From Bacillota bacterium (GTDB lineage: Bacteria > Bacillota > Clostridia > Oscillospirales > Ruminococcaceae), in NCBI GenBank assembly GCA_023418925.1, contig JAEZYS010000003.1:310001-374000 (forward strand): DNA of 64,000 bases, given 5' to 3'. A program made the translations under genes and the position numbers. Below the pieces are notes generated by a model, which saw only the letters and a program-made list of their open reading frames with translations, was not told where the DNA came from and ran no database searches. Below, piece by piece: positions 53,866 through 62,204 of the stretch (positions within the stretch are counted from its first letter, which is position 1; each line of letters starts with the position of its first letter).

Positions 53866-54375
53866 ATGCTTTTGCGTATATTAGGCATAGATCCGGGATA
53901 TGCAATTGTAGGATTCGGAGTTCTTGATTATGATGGATACAAATTTGGTCCTGTTGAATTCGGAGCCGTTACCACTGAAGCCAAAACCGATTTCAATATT
54001 AGACTAAAAACTATATATGATGATCTTACATATGTTGTTGAGAAATTTCATCCCGAAGCAATGGCTATTGAAAAGTTGTTTTTTAACACAAACCAGAAAA
54101 CAGGTATTGACGTTGCGCAGGCAAGAGGAGTAATATTGCTTGCGGCTGTAAATGCAGGTGTACCGATTTATGAATATACACCTTTGCAGGTTAAGCAGTC
54201 TGTTGTTGGTTATGGCCGTGCTGAAAAGGCACAGGTTATGGAGATGACAAAGAGAATTCTCGGCCTTGCAGCTGTTCCGAAGCCTGATGATACTGCCGAC
54301 GCACTTGCTATTGCTATCTGTCATGGACATTCATGCAGAGGACTAAATAAGTATGAAAACAGGAGGAATCTGTAA
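53866..54375 (+). CDS. ruvC: Holliday junction resolvase RuvC
   Basis: 169 residues. The acidic active-site residues are in GIDPG (D9), IEKLFF (E near 68), and PDDTADALAIA (the pair near 142-145). It is an RNase H-like nuclease that cuts four-way junctions symmetrically. GGGGGCG precedes the ATG. The stop overlaps the ruvA start by one base (TAATG), so the two are coupled. The four genes ruvC-ruvA-phosphodiesterase-like-ruvB form one unit. Confidence 0.96.
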   Translation: MLLRILGIDPGYAIVGFGVLDYDGYKFGPVEFGAVTTEAKTDFNIRLKTIYDDLTYVVEKFHPEAMAIEKLFFNTNQKTGIDVAQARGVILLAAVNAGVPIYEYTPLQVKQSVVGYGRAEKAQVMEMTKRILGLAAVPKPDDTADALAIAICHGHSCRGLNKYENRRNL

Positions 54376-54983
54376 TGATATACAGTGTAAGAGGAAAACT
54401 GATTCACATTGACACAGAGCTTGCTGTTGTTGAATGCGGTGGTGTCGGTTATGCATGCAGAACAACTTATTCTACACTTTCTAAAATCGGAAAGGTCGGA
54501 ACAGAGATTACCTTGAGAACATATATGCATGTCAGGGAGGATAATATTGAGTTGTTTGGGTTTGCTACCGAACAGGAGCTTAACTGCTTTAAAATGCTTA
54601 TTTCTGTTTCAGGTGTAGGTCCTAAGGTAGGACTTGCAATTCTTTCAGATACTACTCCCGAAAAGTTTGCACTAACCGTTGCTACCGGTGATTATAAATT
54701 ATTAACCAAAACAAAGGGTGTTGGTCCTAAAGTTGCCCAGAGAGTTGTTCTTGAACTCAAAGACAAGATTGCAAAGGATCAGCTTGTTTCGGGTGTGGGA
54801 AATACTTCTGACTTTATACCTGCCGGAAATGCAGGCAATGCAGTTTCAGAGGCTATATCTGCTCTTGTTGTTCTTGGATATTCACAAGGTGAAGCAGCCT
54901 CAACAATTTCTAAGCTTGATCCTACTTTGTCGGTTGAGAAAATGATAAAGGCCGCACTTAAAAATCTGGCAATGAATTTCTAG
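54375..54983 (+). CDS. ruvA: Holliday junction DNA helicase subunit RuvA
   Basis: 202 residues. N-terminal OB domain with MIYSVRGKLI, two helix-hairpin-helix motifs (SVSGVGPKVGLAIL and KTKGVGPKVAQRVVLELKDK), a flexible linker and the C-terminal RuvB-binding domain (EAISALVVLGYSQGEA). It binds Holliday junctions as a tetramer and loads RuvB. AGGAGG lies at the end of ruvC. Confidence 0.96.
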   Translation: MIYSVRGKLIHIDTELAVVECGGVGYACRTTYSTLSKIGKVGTEITLRTYMHVREDNIELFGFATEQELNCFKMLISVSGVGPKVGLAILSDTTPEKFALTVATGDYKLLTKTKGVGPKVAQRVVLELKDKIAKDQLVSGVGNTSDFIPAGNAGNAVSEAISALVVLGYSQGEAASTISKLDPTLSVEKMIKAALKNLAMNF

Positions 54984-55021
54984 TATATTGTAATAATGTT
55001 CTAATAAAGGAGTATGGTAGT

Positions 55022-56239
55022 ATGCTCGCTTATCCTAATTACGACAAATCTGTACTCAGCGTTATATCTTCAATCAAAAACTACTACAGAACTTCTTATG
55101 CTTATCCGACCTCTGAGATACTTGACAAGGAACTTTCAAAGAGGTATAAAAATATAGTTCTTATTAACCTTGACGGGCTTGGAACAAATCTACTTGAGGA
55201 CAGTGTTCCGAAAAGCGATTTTTTGCGAAAAAATTTCAAGCTGTCAGTTTCATCTGTTTACCCGTCAAGTCCGACAGCGTCGCTGGTCAGTCTTGTTTCG
55301 GGACTTTCTCCGAATGAACATGGCTGGCTAGGTTCATCACTGTACCTTAAAGAGTACAGCAGGATGATTGATATTGTGCTAAACAGTGATGCATATACAA
55401 GGCAATCTGTTTCCAATATCAGAGTCGGAGATTATGTAATGCCGTATGAATCAGTGTTTGAGGACCTTACGCATTTTGCTGCAGGTAATGTTCAGCCGTT
55501 TGCTGTTTCTGTGGATGGTGCTGGAATTCCTGAAAAAGACTGTCTTCAGAAGTATGCAGAGGATTTTGATAGGGTATGTGAAATTATTGCCATGATTTCA
55601 AGGACAGATCAGAACACTTTTACCTTTGTTCAATGGAATAAAATCATGGAAACAGCTCAGAAACTTGGCTGTGATTCTGTTCAGGTAAAAGAAAATATAA
55701 GCAGTATCAGCAGGCAGATTCATAATTTATGCGGAGAAATTGAAGATACTCTTATAATAGTTTCTTCCGGACATGGAATGACTGATATTTCTGAGGAGAT
55801 ACTTATTAATAATATGCATGACATAATGGAATGTCTGATAATTCCTCCTTTTGTTGAGGATAGGGCAATCAGTTTTTTTGTTAAGTCAGACAGACGTACA
55901 GATTTTGAGAGACTTTTCAATTCCGAATTCAGCGGAGAATTTCTGCTTATTTCCAGAAATGATTTCTTATCTAAGGGGATTCTGGGCGCAGGTAATACTC
56001 ATGTCAAGACAAGTGATTTCATCGGGGATTATTTTGCTTGTGCAATTTCCGATGTTTCAATAAAATACAGAAGTCCTATTGAAAAGCCGAAAGCTGCATT
56101 CAAGGCAGGGTTTGGCGGACTGACTGAAAATGAGATGTTTGTTCCCGTTATATTTGCAAGCACTGCAAAAAAGAAAAAGCCGGTATTGAAAATATCTGAG
56201 TTATTTTCTTCAGGTAATTTAGAAGCACTTATAAAATAA
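55022..56239 (+). CDS. alkaline-phosphatase-fold (type I phosphodiesterase-like) protein with altered metal site
   Basis: 405 residues. The fold is that of the nucleotide pyrophosphatase/phosphodiesterase group: NLDGLGTNLL (first metal Asp), the nucleophile Thr region PTASLVSLVSGLSPNEHGWLG, then SSGHGMTD and FGGLTENEMFVPVIFA. The usual TADHG reads S-S-G-H-G, losing a metal-ligand Asp, and the usual GxHGGL reads GFGGL, losing a His. Both changes together suggest reduced or absent two-metal catalysis. Its place between ruvA and ruvB (38- and 39-bp gaps) is unexpected. AAAGGAG precedes the ATG. Confidence 0.78.
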   Translation: MLAYPNYDKSVLSVISSIKNYYRTSYAYPTSEILDKELSKRYKNIVLINLDGLGTNLLEDSVPKSDFLRKNFKLSVSSVYPSSPTASLVSLVSGLSPNEHGWLGSSLYLKEYSRMIDIVLNSDAYTRQSVSNIRVGDYVMPYESVFEDLTHFAAGNVQPFAVSVDGAGIPEKDCLQKYAEDFDRVCEIIAMISRTDQNTFTFVQWNKIMETAQKLGCDSVQVKENISSISRQIHNLCGEIEDTLIIVSSGHGMTDISEEILINNMHDIMECLIIPPFVEDRAISFFVKSDRRTDFERLFNSEFSGEFLLISRNDFLSKGILGAGNTHVKTSDFIGDYFACAISDVSIKYRSPIEKPKAAFKAGFGGLTENEMFVPVIFASTAKKKKPVLKISELFSSGNLEALIK

Positions 56240-56278
56240 GCGGTTATTCCGCTAACGGTTCTGTAAAGGAATGATATT

Positions 56279-57340
56279 TTGTTAGAATCAAGTGAAATGA
56301 ATTTTGAAAGCAGGATGGTTTCTCCTGAGGTGATTCCAAATGATTCCGAGGAAATAGATTATACACTGCGTCCGAAAACGCTGTCGGAATATATCGGTCA
56401 GGAAAAGGTGAAGGAGAATTTGTCTGTCTTTATTGAGGCGGCAAAAAAGAGAGGAGAACCTCTCGACCATGTTCTGCTTTATGGGCCTCCGGGTCTTGGA
56501 AAGACTACTCTTTCCGCAATTATTGCTCATGAGATGGGTGTAAATATCAGAATTACTTCCGGTCCTGCTATTGAAAAGCCGGGAGATCTTGCGGCTTTGC
56601 TTACAAACCTGTCTGAAAATGACGTTCTTTTTATCGACGAAATACACCGTCTTTCAAGAGCGATTGAAGAGGTTCTTTATCCTGCACTTGAGGACTACGC
56701 ACTTGATATAATAATAGGAAAAGGTCCGTCAGCACGTTCACTGCGTATTGATTTGCCTAAGTTTACGCTTATAGGTGCTACTACGAGGGCCGGTCAGCTT
56801 ACATCTCCTTTGCGTGACAGATTTGGAGTTATGATGAGGCTGGAGCTGTATACTTTTGAACAGCTTTCTGATATTATCATGCGTTCAGCTGTTATTCTCG
56901 GAATTGGCTGTGATAAGGACGGGGCAATGGAGCTTGCGAGAAGGTCAAGAGGAACTCCTAGAATTGCAAACCGTATGCTTAAAAGAGTAAGAGACTTTGC
57001 TGAGGTTATGGGTAACGGTAAAATTACATGTGACATTGCAAAGATTGCACTTGACCGACTTGAAATAGATAGTCTTGGACTTGACAGCCTTGACAAGAGA
57101 ATGCTTGAAATGCTTATCAAGGGTTATTCGGGCGGACCTGTAGGACTTGAAACACTTGCTTCTGCTATCGGTGAGGAAGCTGTTACACTTGAAGATGTGT
57201 GTGAACCGTTCCTTATGCAGCTTGGATTTTTGTCAAGAACTCCGAGAGGACGCTGTGCTACAGCACTGGCTTACAGGCATATGGGATACAATGTTCCTGA
57301 CAACGCAGTTCAGGCAGGGCAGCAGACCCTGTTTGAATAA
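56279..57340 (+). CDS. ruvB: Holliday junction DNA helicase subunit RuvB
   Basis: 353 residues from TTG at 56279 (AAAGGA 8 bp upstream). AAA+ motor with Walker A GPPGLGKTT, Walker B FIDEIHRLSR, sensor 1 TLIGATTRAG and arginine finger in SPLRDRFG. C-terminal winged helix with FLMQLGFLSRTPRGR. It drives branch migration with RuvA. Its start is 39 bp after the phosphodiesterase-like gene. Confidence 0.97.
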   Translation: MLESSEMNFESRMVSPEVIPNDSEEIDYTLRPKTLSEYIGQEKVKENLSVFIEAAKKRGEPLDHVLLYGPPGLGKTTLSAIIAHEMGVNIRITSGPAIEKPGDLAALLTNLSENDVLFIDEIHRLSRAIEEVLYPALEDYALDIIIGKGPSARSLRIDLPKFTLIGATTRAGQLTSPLRDRFGVMMRLELYTFEQLSDIIMRSAVILGIGCDKDGAMELARRSRGTPRIANRMLKRVRDFAEVMGNGKITCDIAKIALDRLEIDSLGLDSLDKRMLEMLIKGYSGGPVGLETLASAIGEEAVTLEDVCEPFLMQLGFLSRTPRGRCATALAYRHMGYNVPDNAVQAGQQTLFE

Positions 57341-57391
57341 TAAGTTTTAATTTGTACTTTAATTTCATTTTACATATAAGGAGAATTACTT

Positions 57392-58762
57392 ATGGGAAGA
57401 CTATTTGGTACTGACGGTGCAAGAGGAGTTGCCATAACTGAACTCACATGTGAAAGGGCAATGCAGATAGGAAGAGCTGCAGCGATGGTGCTTACCCAGA
57501 AAACCCACCATAAAGCAAAAATTCTGATTGGTAAGGATACAAGAATTTCATCTGATATTCTTGAAGCTGCTCTTGTAGCGGGCATATGCTCGACAGGTGC
57601 GGACGCTGTCATACTTGGTGTTGTTCCTACTCCTGCTGTTGCTTATCTTGTAAAAATGCGTGAAGCTGATGCGGGTGTTATGATTTCTGCATCGCACAAT
57701 TCCGCTGAATTCAACGGAATAAAACTTTTTGCCGGAACAGGCTACAAGCTTTCCGATGATATTGAAGAAGAAATAGAAACTCTGATTCTTGATACTCCTG
57801 AAAAGATAACTGCTGAACTCAAAAATGGCGGAGAAGTCGGAACTGTTACTACAGATAAAAATTCACAGTGGGATTATATCAGATATATAATGAAAACAAT
57901 TGACTGTGATTTAAGCGGAGTAAGAGTTGCTGTTGACTGTGCAAACGGTTCTGCCAGCGTTACTGCTGAAAGGCTTTTTGGCGGACTTGGCGCTACTGTT
58001 TATCTTATGAACTGTACTCCTGACGGAACAAATATAAATGAAAAATGCGGATCAACTTATCTTGATAATATTTCAAACTTTGTCAAGGAAAAGAAGTGTC
58101 ATCTCGGCGTTGCTTTTGACGGCGATGCTGACAGATGTCTTGCTGTTGATGAAAATGGTGCAATTGTTGATGGTGATAAGCTTATTGCTATTTTTGCAAA
58201 ATCAATGCGTGACAAGGGTACACTAAAAAAGAATACTGCTGTTGTAACTGTTATGACAAACCTTGGTTTTACACATTTTGCAAAGGCAAACAACATTAAC
58301 ATGGTTACTACCAAAGTCGGCGACAGATACATTCTTGAGCAAATGATTTCAGGCGGATATTCTCTTGGCGGTGAACAATCAGGACACATTATTTTCTCTG
58401 ATTATGCTTCAACTGGTGACGGTCAGCTTACTGCTGTTCAGCTTCTTGGAATTATAAAAGAAAATGATGTCAAGCTTTCAACTTTATCTGCACTTATGGA
58501 CAGATACCCGCAGGTTATGATAAATGTAAAGATTACTCCTAAGTGGAAGGAAAGCTGGAAGAATGACAGCGAAATTGAGGAGATTATCGCTTCAAATCAG
58601 AAAAAGCTTGGTTCAAGCGGAAGAATTCTTGTCCGTGAAAGCGGAACAGAGCCGCTCATAAGAGTTATGATTGAGGGCAGACGTTTTGATGTCATAAACG
58701 AAATGGCTATTGAAATTGCTGATAAAATCAAGGAAAGATGTCCGCATGCGGAGAATAATTAG
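57392..58762 (+). CDS. glmM: phosphoglucosamine mutase
   Basis: 456 residues. N-terminal GRLFGTDGARGVA, phosphoserine loop ISASHNSAEFNGIK (S101), metal loop FDGDADRCLAVD, sugar loop GGEQSGHIIF and the phosphate-binding RESGTEPLIRVMIEG. It interconverts glucosamine 6-phosphate and 1-phosphate on the way to UDP-GlcNAc. AAGGAG precedes the ATG. Confidence 0.97.
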   Translation: MGRLFGTDGARGVAITELTCERAMQIGRAAAMVLTQKTHHKAKILIGKDTRISSDILEAALVAGICSTGADAVILGVVPTPAVAYLVKMREADAGVMISASHNSAEFNGIKLFAGTGYKLSDDIEEEIETLILDTPEKITAELKNGGEVGTVTTDKNSQWDYIRYIMKTIDCDLSGVRVAVDCANGSASVTAERLFGGLGATVYLMNCTPDGTNINEKCGSTYLDNISNFVKEKKCHLGVAFDGDADRCLAVDENGAIVDGDKLIAIFAKSMRDKGTLKKNTAVVTVMTNLGFTHFAKANNINMVTTKVGDRYILEQMISGGYSLGGEQSGHIIFSDYASTGDGQLTAVQLLGIIKENDVKLSTLSALMDRYPQVMINVKITPKWKESWKNDSEIEEIIASNQKKLGSSGRILVRESGTEPLIRVMIEGRRFDVINEMAIEIADKIKERCPHAENN

Positions 58763-58771
58763 TATAAAAAT

Positions 58772-58826
58772 GTGAAAAGAATTTTTCACCCTGCTGTTTG
58801 CTTTAAAAAACAGATAGCTGAGAGGA
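58772..58826 (+). repeat. hairpin-stem-RBS repeat element, short copy ahead of the methyltransferase gene
   Basis: GTGAAAA-gaat-TTTTCAC, then CCTGCTGTTTGCTTTAAAAAACAGATAGC: GCTGTTT pairs with AAACAG-TAGC. GAGAGGATTG follows. It starts nine bases after the glmM stop codon. Confidence 0.65.
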
Positions 58827-58838
58827 TTGTTTAATAAA

Positions 58839-59702
58839 ATGAGAATTGCTGATAAATGGAATGATTATAAGCTGATTGACTGTACTGATTCAGAAAAGCT
58901 TGAGAGCTGGGGCGACATTGTGCTGATTCGTCCCGACCCTCAGATTATCTGGAAAACGGACAGAAAAACTTCAATGTGGAATTCAGCTCACGCCCATTAC
59001 CACCGTTCCGATAAGGGCGGCGGACAATGGAACTACAAAAAGAAAATCCCTGATTCATGGCAGATAAGCTATGGCAATCTGAAGTTCAACATCAAGCCGA
59101 CAGGTTTCAAGCATACAGGTCTGTTCCCTGAACAAGCCGTAAACTGGGACTTCATGGACGGACTAATCCGTAATGCAGGTCGTCCCGTAAGTGTGCTTAA
59201 CCTTTTTGCATATACAGGCGGAGCTACTCTTGCTTGTGCAAATGCGGGTGCTGATGTATGTCATGTTGACGCTTCAAAGGGAATGGTTGCATGGGCTAGG
59301 GAAAATGCAGTTTCATCGGGACTTGGTGACAAGCCTATCAGATGGATTGTTGACGACTGCGAAAAGTTTGTTGCAAGAGAAATAAAGCGAGGCAGAAAAT
59401 ATGACGCTGTTATCATGGATCCACCGTCATACGGAAGAGGTCCTAATCAGGAAGTATGGAAGCTTGAGGATTGTATTTATGACCTTGTCAAGCTTTGTAC
59501 AAATGTACTGAGTGATGATCCGCTTTTCTTCCTTCTCAACAGCTATACTACGGGACTTTCCCCGTCCGTAATGGCATATATTCTCGGCGAAACTATTACA
59601 ACAAAGTTTGGCGGAAAGGTTACTGCCGATGAAATAGGACTTCCTGTCAGGGAAAGTAAACTTGTTCTTCCATGTGGCTCGACTGCTATATGGCAGAAAT
59701 AA
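58839..59702 (+). CDS. class I SAM-dependent rRNA methyltransferase (RlmI-like, no PUA domain)
   Basis: 287 residues from the ATG at 58839. An in-frame TTG at 58827 lies too close to the GAGAGG site. Motif I VLNLFAYTGGATLACANAGA, motif II HVDASKGMVAWARENA and motif IV DPPSYGRGP match the catalytic domain of the RlmI/RlmK group. The N-terminal PUA domain of RlmI is missing, replaced by ~100 residues with KGGGQWNYKKKIPDSW. Target nucleotide unknown. Confidence 0.85.
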   Translation: MRIADKWNDYKLIDCTDSEKLESWGDIVLIRPDPQIIWKTDRKTSMWNSAHAHYHRSDKGGGQWNYKKKIPDSWQISYGNLKFNIKPTGFKHTGLFPEQAVNWDFMDGLIRNAGRPVSVLNLFAYTGGATLACANAGADVCHVDASKGMVAWARENAVSSGLGDKPIRWIVDDCEKFVAREIKRGRKYDAVIMDPPSYGRGPNQEVWKLEDCIYDLVKLCTNVLSDDPLFFLLNSYTTGLSPSVMAYILGETITTKFGGKVTADEIGLPVRESKLVLPCGSTAIWQK

Positions 59703-59713
59703 TAAGGAGATAA

Positions 59714-59810
59714 CGTGAAAATACTCTTCACGTTGCTATTTGATTTTTCTGCAAATAGCACAGTAGAAATTTTGCTTTGCAAAATCCAAACAAATAGCAG
59801 AAAGGAAATC
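59714..59810 (+). repeat. hairpin-stem-RBS repeat element, copy ahead of the LOR gene
   Basis: CGTGAA-aatactc-TTCACG (59714-59732), then GCTATTTG (59735-59742) that can pair with either of two CAAATAGC sites (59752-59759 or 59791-59798). An inner hairpin ATTTTGCTTTGCAAAAT lies between. AGAAAGGAAATC follows. Two alternative pairings for one arm are unusual within the family. Confidence 0.75.
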
Positions 59811-59817
59811 GAATATT

Positions 59818-60297
59818 ATGACACTTTATATCAGACAAAAAGTATTTACGCTGGTAGACAGCTATTCTATTTATGACAGATGTAATTCACCTGTATTTAA
59901 TGTTAAAAAGCAATTATTTTCTTTTCCTCCAAAGTTTTATATTTATGACCAGAATGGGTTTGAACTGATGAGGCTTGAGAAGAATTTCACTCTGTTTCTT
60001 GCAAGCTATGAAATTTTTCAGGGAGAAAGACACCTTGCCAGTGTTCAAAAAGAGCTTTCATTTTTAAATTCTAGATTTTCTATTAAAAGTGGATTTGGAA
60101 GTTATACAATTGACGGGGAAATATTTAATTATGATTTCTCAATTTCAAAGGACGGATTTTTAATCGGACGTGTTCATAAGGAATTATTATCCTGGGGTGA
60201 CAGTTATGTTCTTGATATTGAAGACAACCAGAGTGCAGAATTTTTCTGTGCATTGGTAATTGCAATTGATAATTGTATTCACAATAAAAACAACTGA
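59818..60297 (+). CDS. LURP-one-related (LOR/Tubby-like) family protein
   Basis: 159 residues, the full family length. A 12-strand beta barrel is suggested by alternating strands: MTLYIRQKVFTLVDSYSIYD, FKVKKQLFSFPPKFYIYDQNG-type segment and the C-terminal YVLDIEDNQSAEFFCALVIAIDNC. LOR proteins are related to Tubby C-terminal domains and to phospholipid scramblases. In bacteria their function is not established. It lies between the methyltransferase gene and the ECF genes, with a repeat element on each side. Confidence 0.85.
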   Translation: MTLYIRQKVFTLVDSYSIYDRCNSPVFNVKKQLFSFPPKFYIYDQNGFELMRLEKNFTLFLASYEIFQGERHLASVQKELSFLNSRFSIKSGFGSYTIDGEIFNYDFSISKDGFLIGRVHKELLSWGDSYVLDIEDNQSAEFFCALVIAIDNCIHNKNN

Positions 60298-60316
60298 TGT
60301 TTTTGAAAGAAAATAA

Positions 60317-60440
60317 CGTGGGTAATAAATTGTTCACGCTGCTAGTTGTTCCTTTTCTGCAAAAATGACAGCAGAAAATCTGGTTAGCTGAACTTAGTTC
60401 AGGTTTAAGATCGGAACAAACAGCAAAAAGGAATGAGGAT
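60317..60440 (+). repeat. hairpin-stem-RBS repeat element, copy ahead of ecfA1
   Basis: A short CGTG / CACG hairpin, then GCTAGTTGTTCC (60341-60352) pairing with GGAACAAACAGC (60413-60424), with inner hairpins TTCTGC…GCAGAA and CTGAACTTAGTTCAG. AAAAAGGAATGAGGATTAA and the ecfA1 start follow. Confidence 0.75.
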
Positions 60441-60444
60441 TAAA

Positions 60445-61302
60445 ATGTCTGAAGATATAATTGTTTCGGAGGGTATCAGATTTCATTATTCAAATGAAAA
60501 TGAAGAAGACCAGAAACCGCCGAAAGAAATATTAAAGGGAATAGACCTTAAAATTAAAAAGGGTGAATTTCTTGCGATATTGGGGCACAATGGCTCCGGA
60601 AAGTCAACCATAGCAAAGCATATGAATGCTATTTTGATTCCGAATGAGGGTCAGATGATTGTTGGCGGAATTGACACAAAGGATGAGGACAGGCTTTTCG
60701 ATATAAGACGAAAGGTCGGAATGGTTTTTCAGAATCCCGATAATCAGATTGTTGCGACAATTGTTGAGGAAGATGTTGCTTTTGCGCTTGAAAATATAGG
60801 TGTTCCGCCTGATGAAATGAGAGAGCGTGTCGATGATGCGCTTAAGGCTGTAGGCATGTATGAATACCGTGAGCATGCCCCGCATCAGCTTTCAGGAGGA
60901 CAGAAGCAGAGAGTTGCGATTGCCGGAATAATTGCTATGCGACCTGACTGCATTGTTCTTGATGAACCTACTGCCATGCTTGACCCTAAGGGAAGAGCAG
61001 AAGTACTCAAGACTATAAGAAAGCTTAACAAAGACTTTGGCATTACAATTGTTCTTATCACTCATTACATGGATGAAGCGGCAAAAGCTGACAGAATTGT
61101 TGTAATGGACAGCGGTAAAATAATACTTGATGATGTTCCGACAAAGGTATTTTCTAATGTGGAAAAGCTGAAAAGTGTCGGACTTGATGTTCCGCAGGTT
61201 ACGGAATTTATGTATCTTCTCGGACAGCACGAGCTTGATACTGACACGCATATCATTACTGAGGATGAATGTGTTGAAAGAATGATTAAGATATTATCTT
61301 AA
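60445..61302 (+). CDS. ecfA1: ECF transporter ATPase EcfA1
   Basis: 285 residues from the ATG at 60445 (GGAATGAGG upstream, provided by the repeat element). Walker A GHNGSGKST, the Q-loop in VFQNPDNQI, signature LSGGQKQRVAIAG, Walker B CIVLDEPTAMLDP and switch His in ITHYMDEAA. The ECF-specific FQNPDNQIV stretch is diagnostic. It forms the energising module with EcfA2 and EcfT and takes up vitamins or metals through separate S-proteins encoded elsewhere. Confidence 0.95.
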   Translation: MSEDIIVSEGIRFHYSNENEEDQKPPKEILKGIDLKIKKGEFLAILGHNGSGKSTIAKHMNAILIPNEGQMIVGGIDTKDEDRLFDIRRKVGMVFQNPDNQIVATIVEEDVAFALENIGVPPDEMRERVDDALKAVGMYEYREHAPHQLSGGQKQRVAIAGIIAMRPDCIVLDEPTAMLDPKGRAEVLKTIRKLNKDFGITIVLITHYMDEAAKADRIVVMDSGKIILDDVPTKVFSNVEKLKSVGLDVPQVTEFMYLLGQHELDTDTHIITEDECVERMIKILS

Positions 61303-61334
61303 AGGGATAGTATCCGGAAAGGAAATACCGTATA

Positions 61335-62204
61335 ATGTCAGTTATTAAGACTGAAAATTTGACCTATACTTACAGTATCGGAACTCCGTTTGAAAAAACT
61401 GCGGTTAACAATGTTAACCTTGAAATAGAGGACGGTGAACTTGTTGGCATAATTGGTCATACAGGTTCGGGAAAGTCCACTCTTATTCAGCACCTCAATG
61501 GACTTATAAAGCCTACATCGGGCAAGGTATATATTGACGGGCAGGATATCTGGGATAAAAGCTGTAAAATCAGGGATATACGCTTCAAGGTGGGGCTTGT
61601 TTTCCAATATCCTGAATATCAGATTTTTGAGGAAACTGTTTATAAGGATATTGCATTCGGGCCTAAGAATATGGGACTTGATGATGAGGAAATTGACAGG
61701 CGTATCAACACAATTGCTGAACTTGTCGGACTTCACAAGGAAAACCTCCAGAAATCTCCGTTTGAACTTTCAGGCGGTCAGAAGAGAAGAGTTGCCATTG
61801 CGGGAGTTATGGCAATGGAACCAAAGGTACTCATTCTTGATGAACCTACGGCTGGTCTTGACCCTAAGGGACGTGACCGTATTCTCGGACAGATAAAGGA
61901 ATATCACAAGCAGACTAAATCTACTGTTCTCCTTGTTTCACACAGCATGGAGGATGTGGCTAAGAATGCTTCAAAAATTCTTGTTATGAACAATGCTGAA
62001 GTTTTCTGCTATGATGATCCTCCTAAGGTATTTCAGAGGGCTGATGAACTAACTAAGATGGGACTTGCTGTTCCCCAGATTACAAGGGTATTCAACCGAT
62101 TGAAGCAGAGCGGGATTGACATCAGAACAGATGTGTATACAACTGAATTTGCCTGCAAAACTATCCTTCAGTACCTTGAAAGAAGGAGGAATGGCAATGC
62201 TTAA
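61335..62204 (+). CDS. ecfA2: ECF transporter ATPase EcfA2
   Basis: 289 residues. Walker A GHTGSGKST, LVFQYPEYQIFEETV (the EcfA2-specific Q-loop), signature LSGGQKRRVAIAG, Walker B VLILDEPTAGLDP and SHSMEDVAK. The pairing of an FQNPDNQ ATPase with an FQYPEYQ ATPase is the standard ECF A1/A2 arrangement. GGAAAGG precedes the ATG. Its last 8 bp overlap the ecfT start. Confidence 0.95.
   Translation: MSVIKTENLTYTYSIGTPFEKTAVNNVNLEIEDGELVGIIGHTGSGKSTLIQHLNGLIKPTSGKVYIDGQDIWDKSCKIRDIRFKVGLVFQYPEYQIFEETVYKDIAFGPKNMGLDDEEIDRRINTIAELVGLHKENLQKSPFELSGGQKRRVAIAGVMAMEPKVLILDEPTAGLDPKGRDRILGQIKEYHKQTKSTVLLVSHSMEDVAKNASKILVMNNAEVFCYDDPPKVFQRADELTKMGLAVPQITRVFNRLKQSGIDIRTDVYTTEFACKTILQYLERRRNGNA

Noticed and set aside
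53866..57340. Expectation of an uninterrupted ruvCAB operon, treating the gene at 55022 as spurious
   Set aside because: The frame is full length with a good ribosome site and recognisable phosphodiesterase motifs, so it was kept as a gene.
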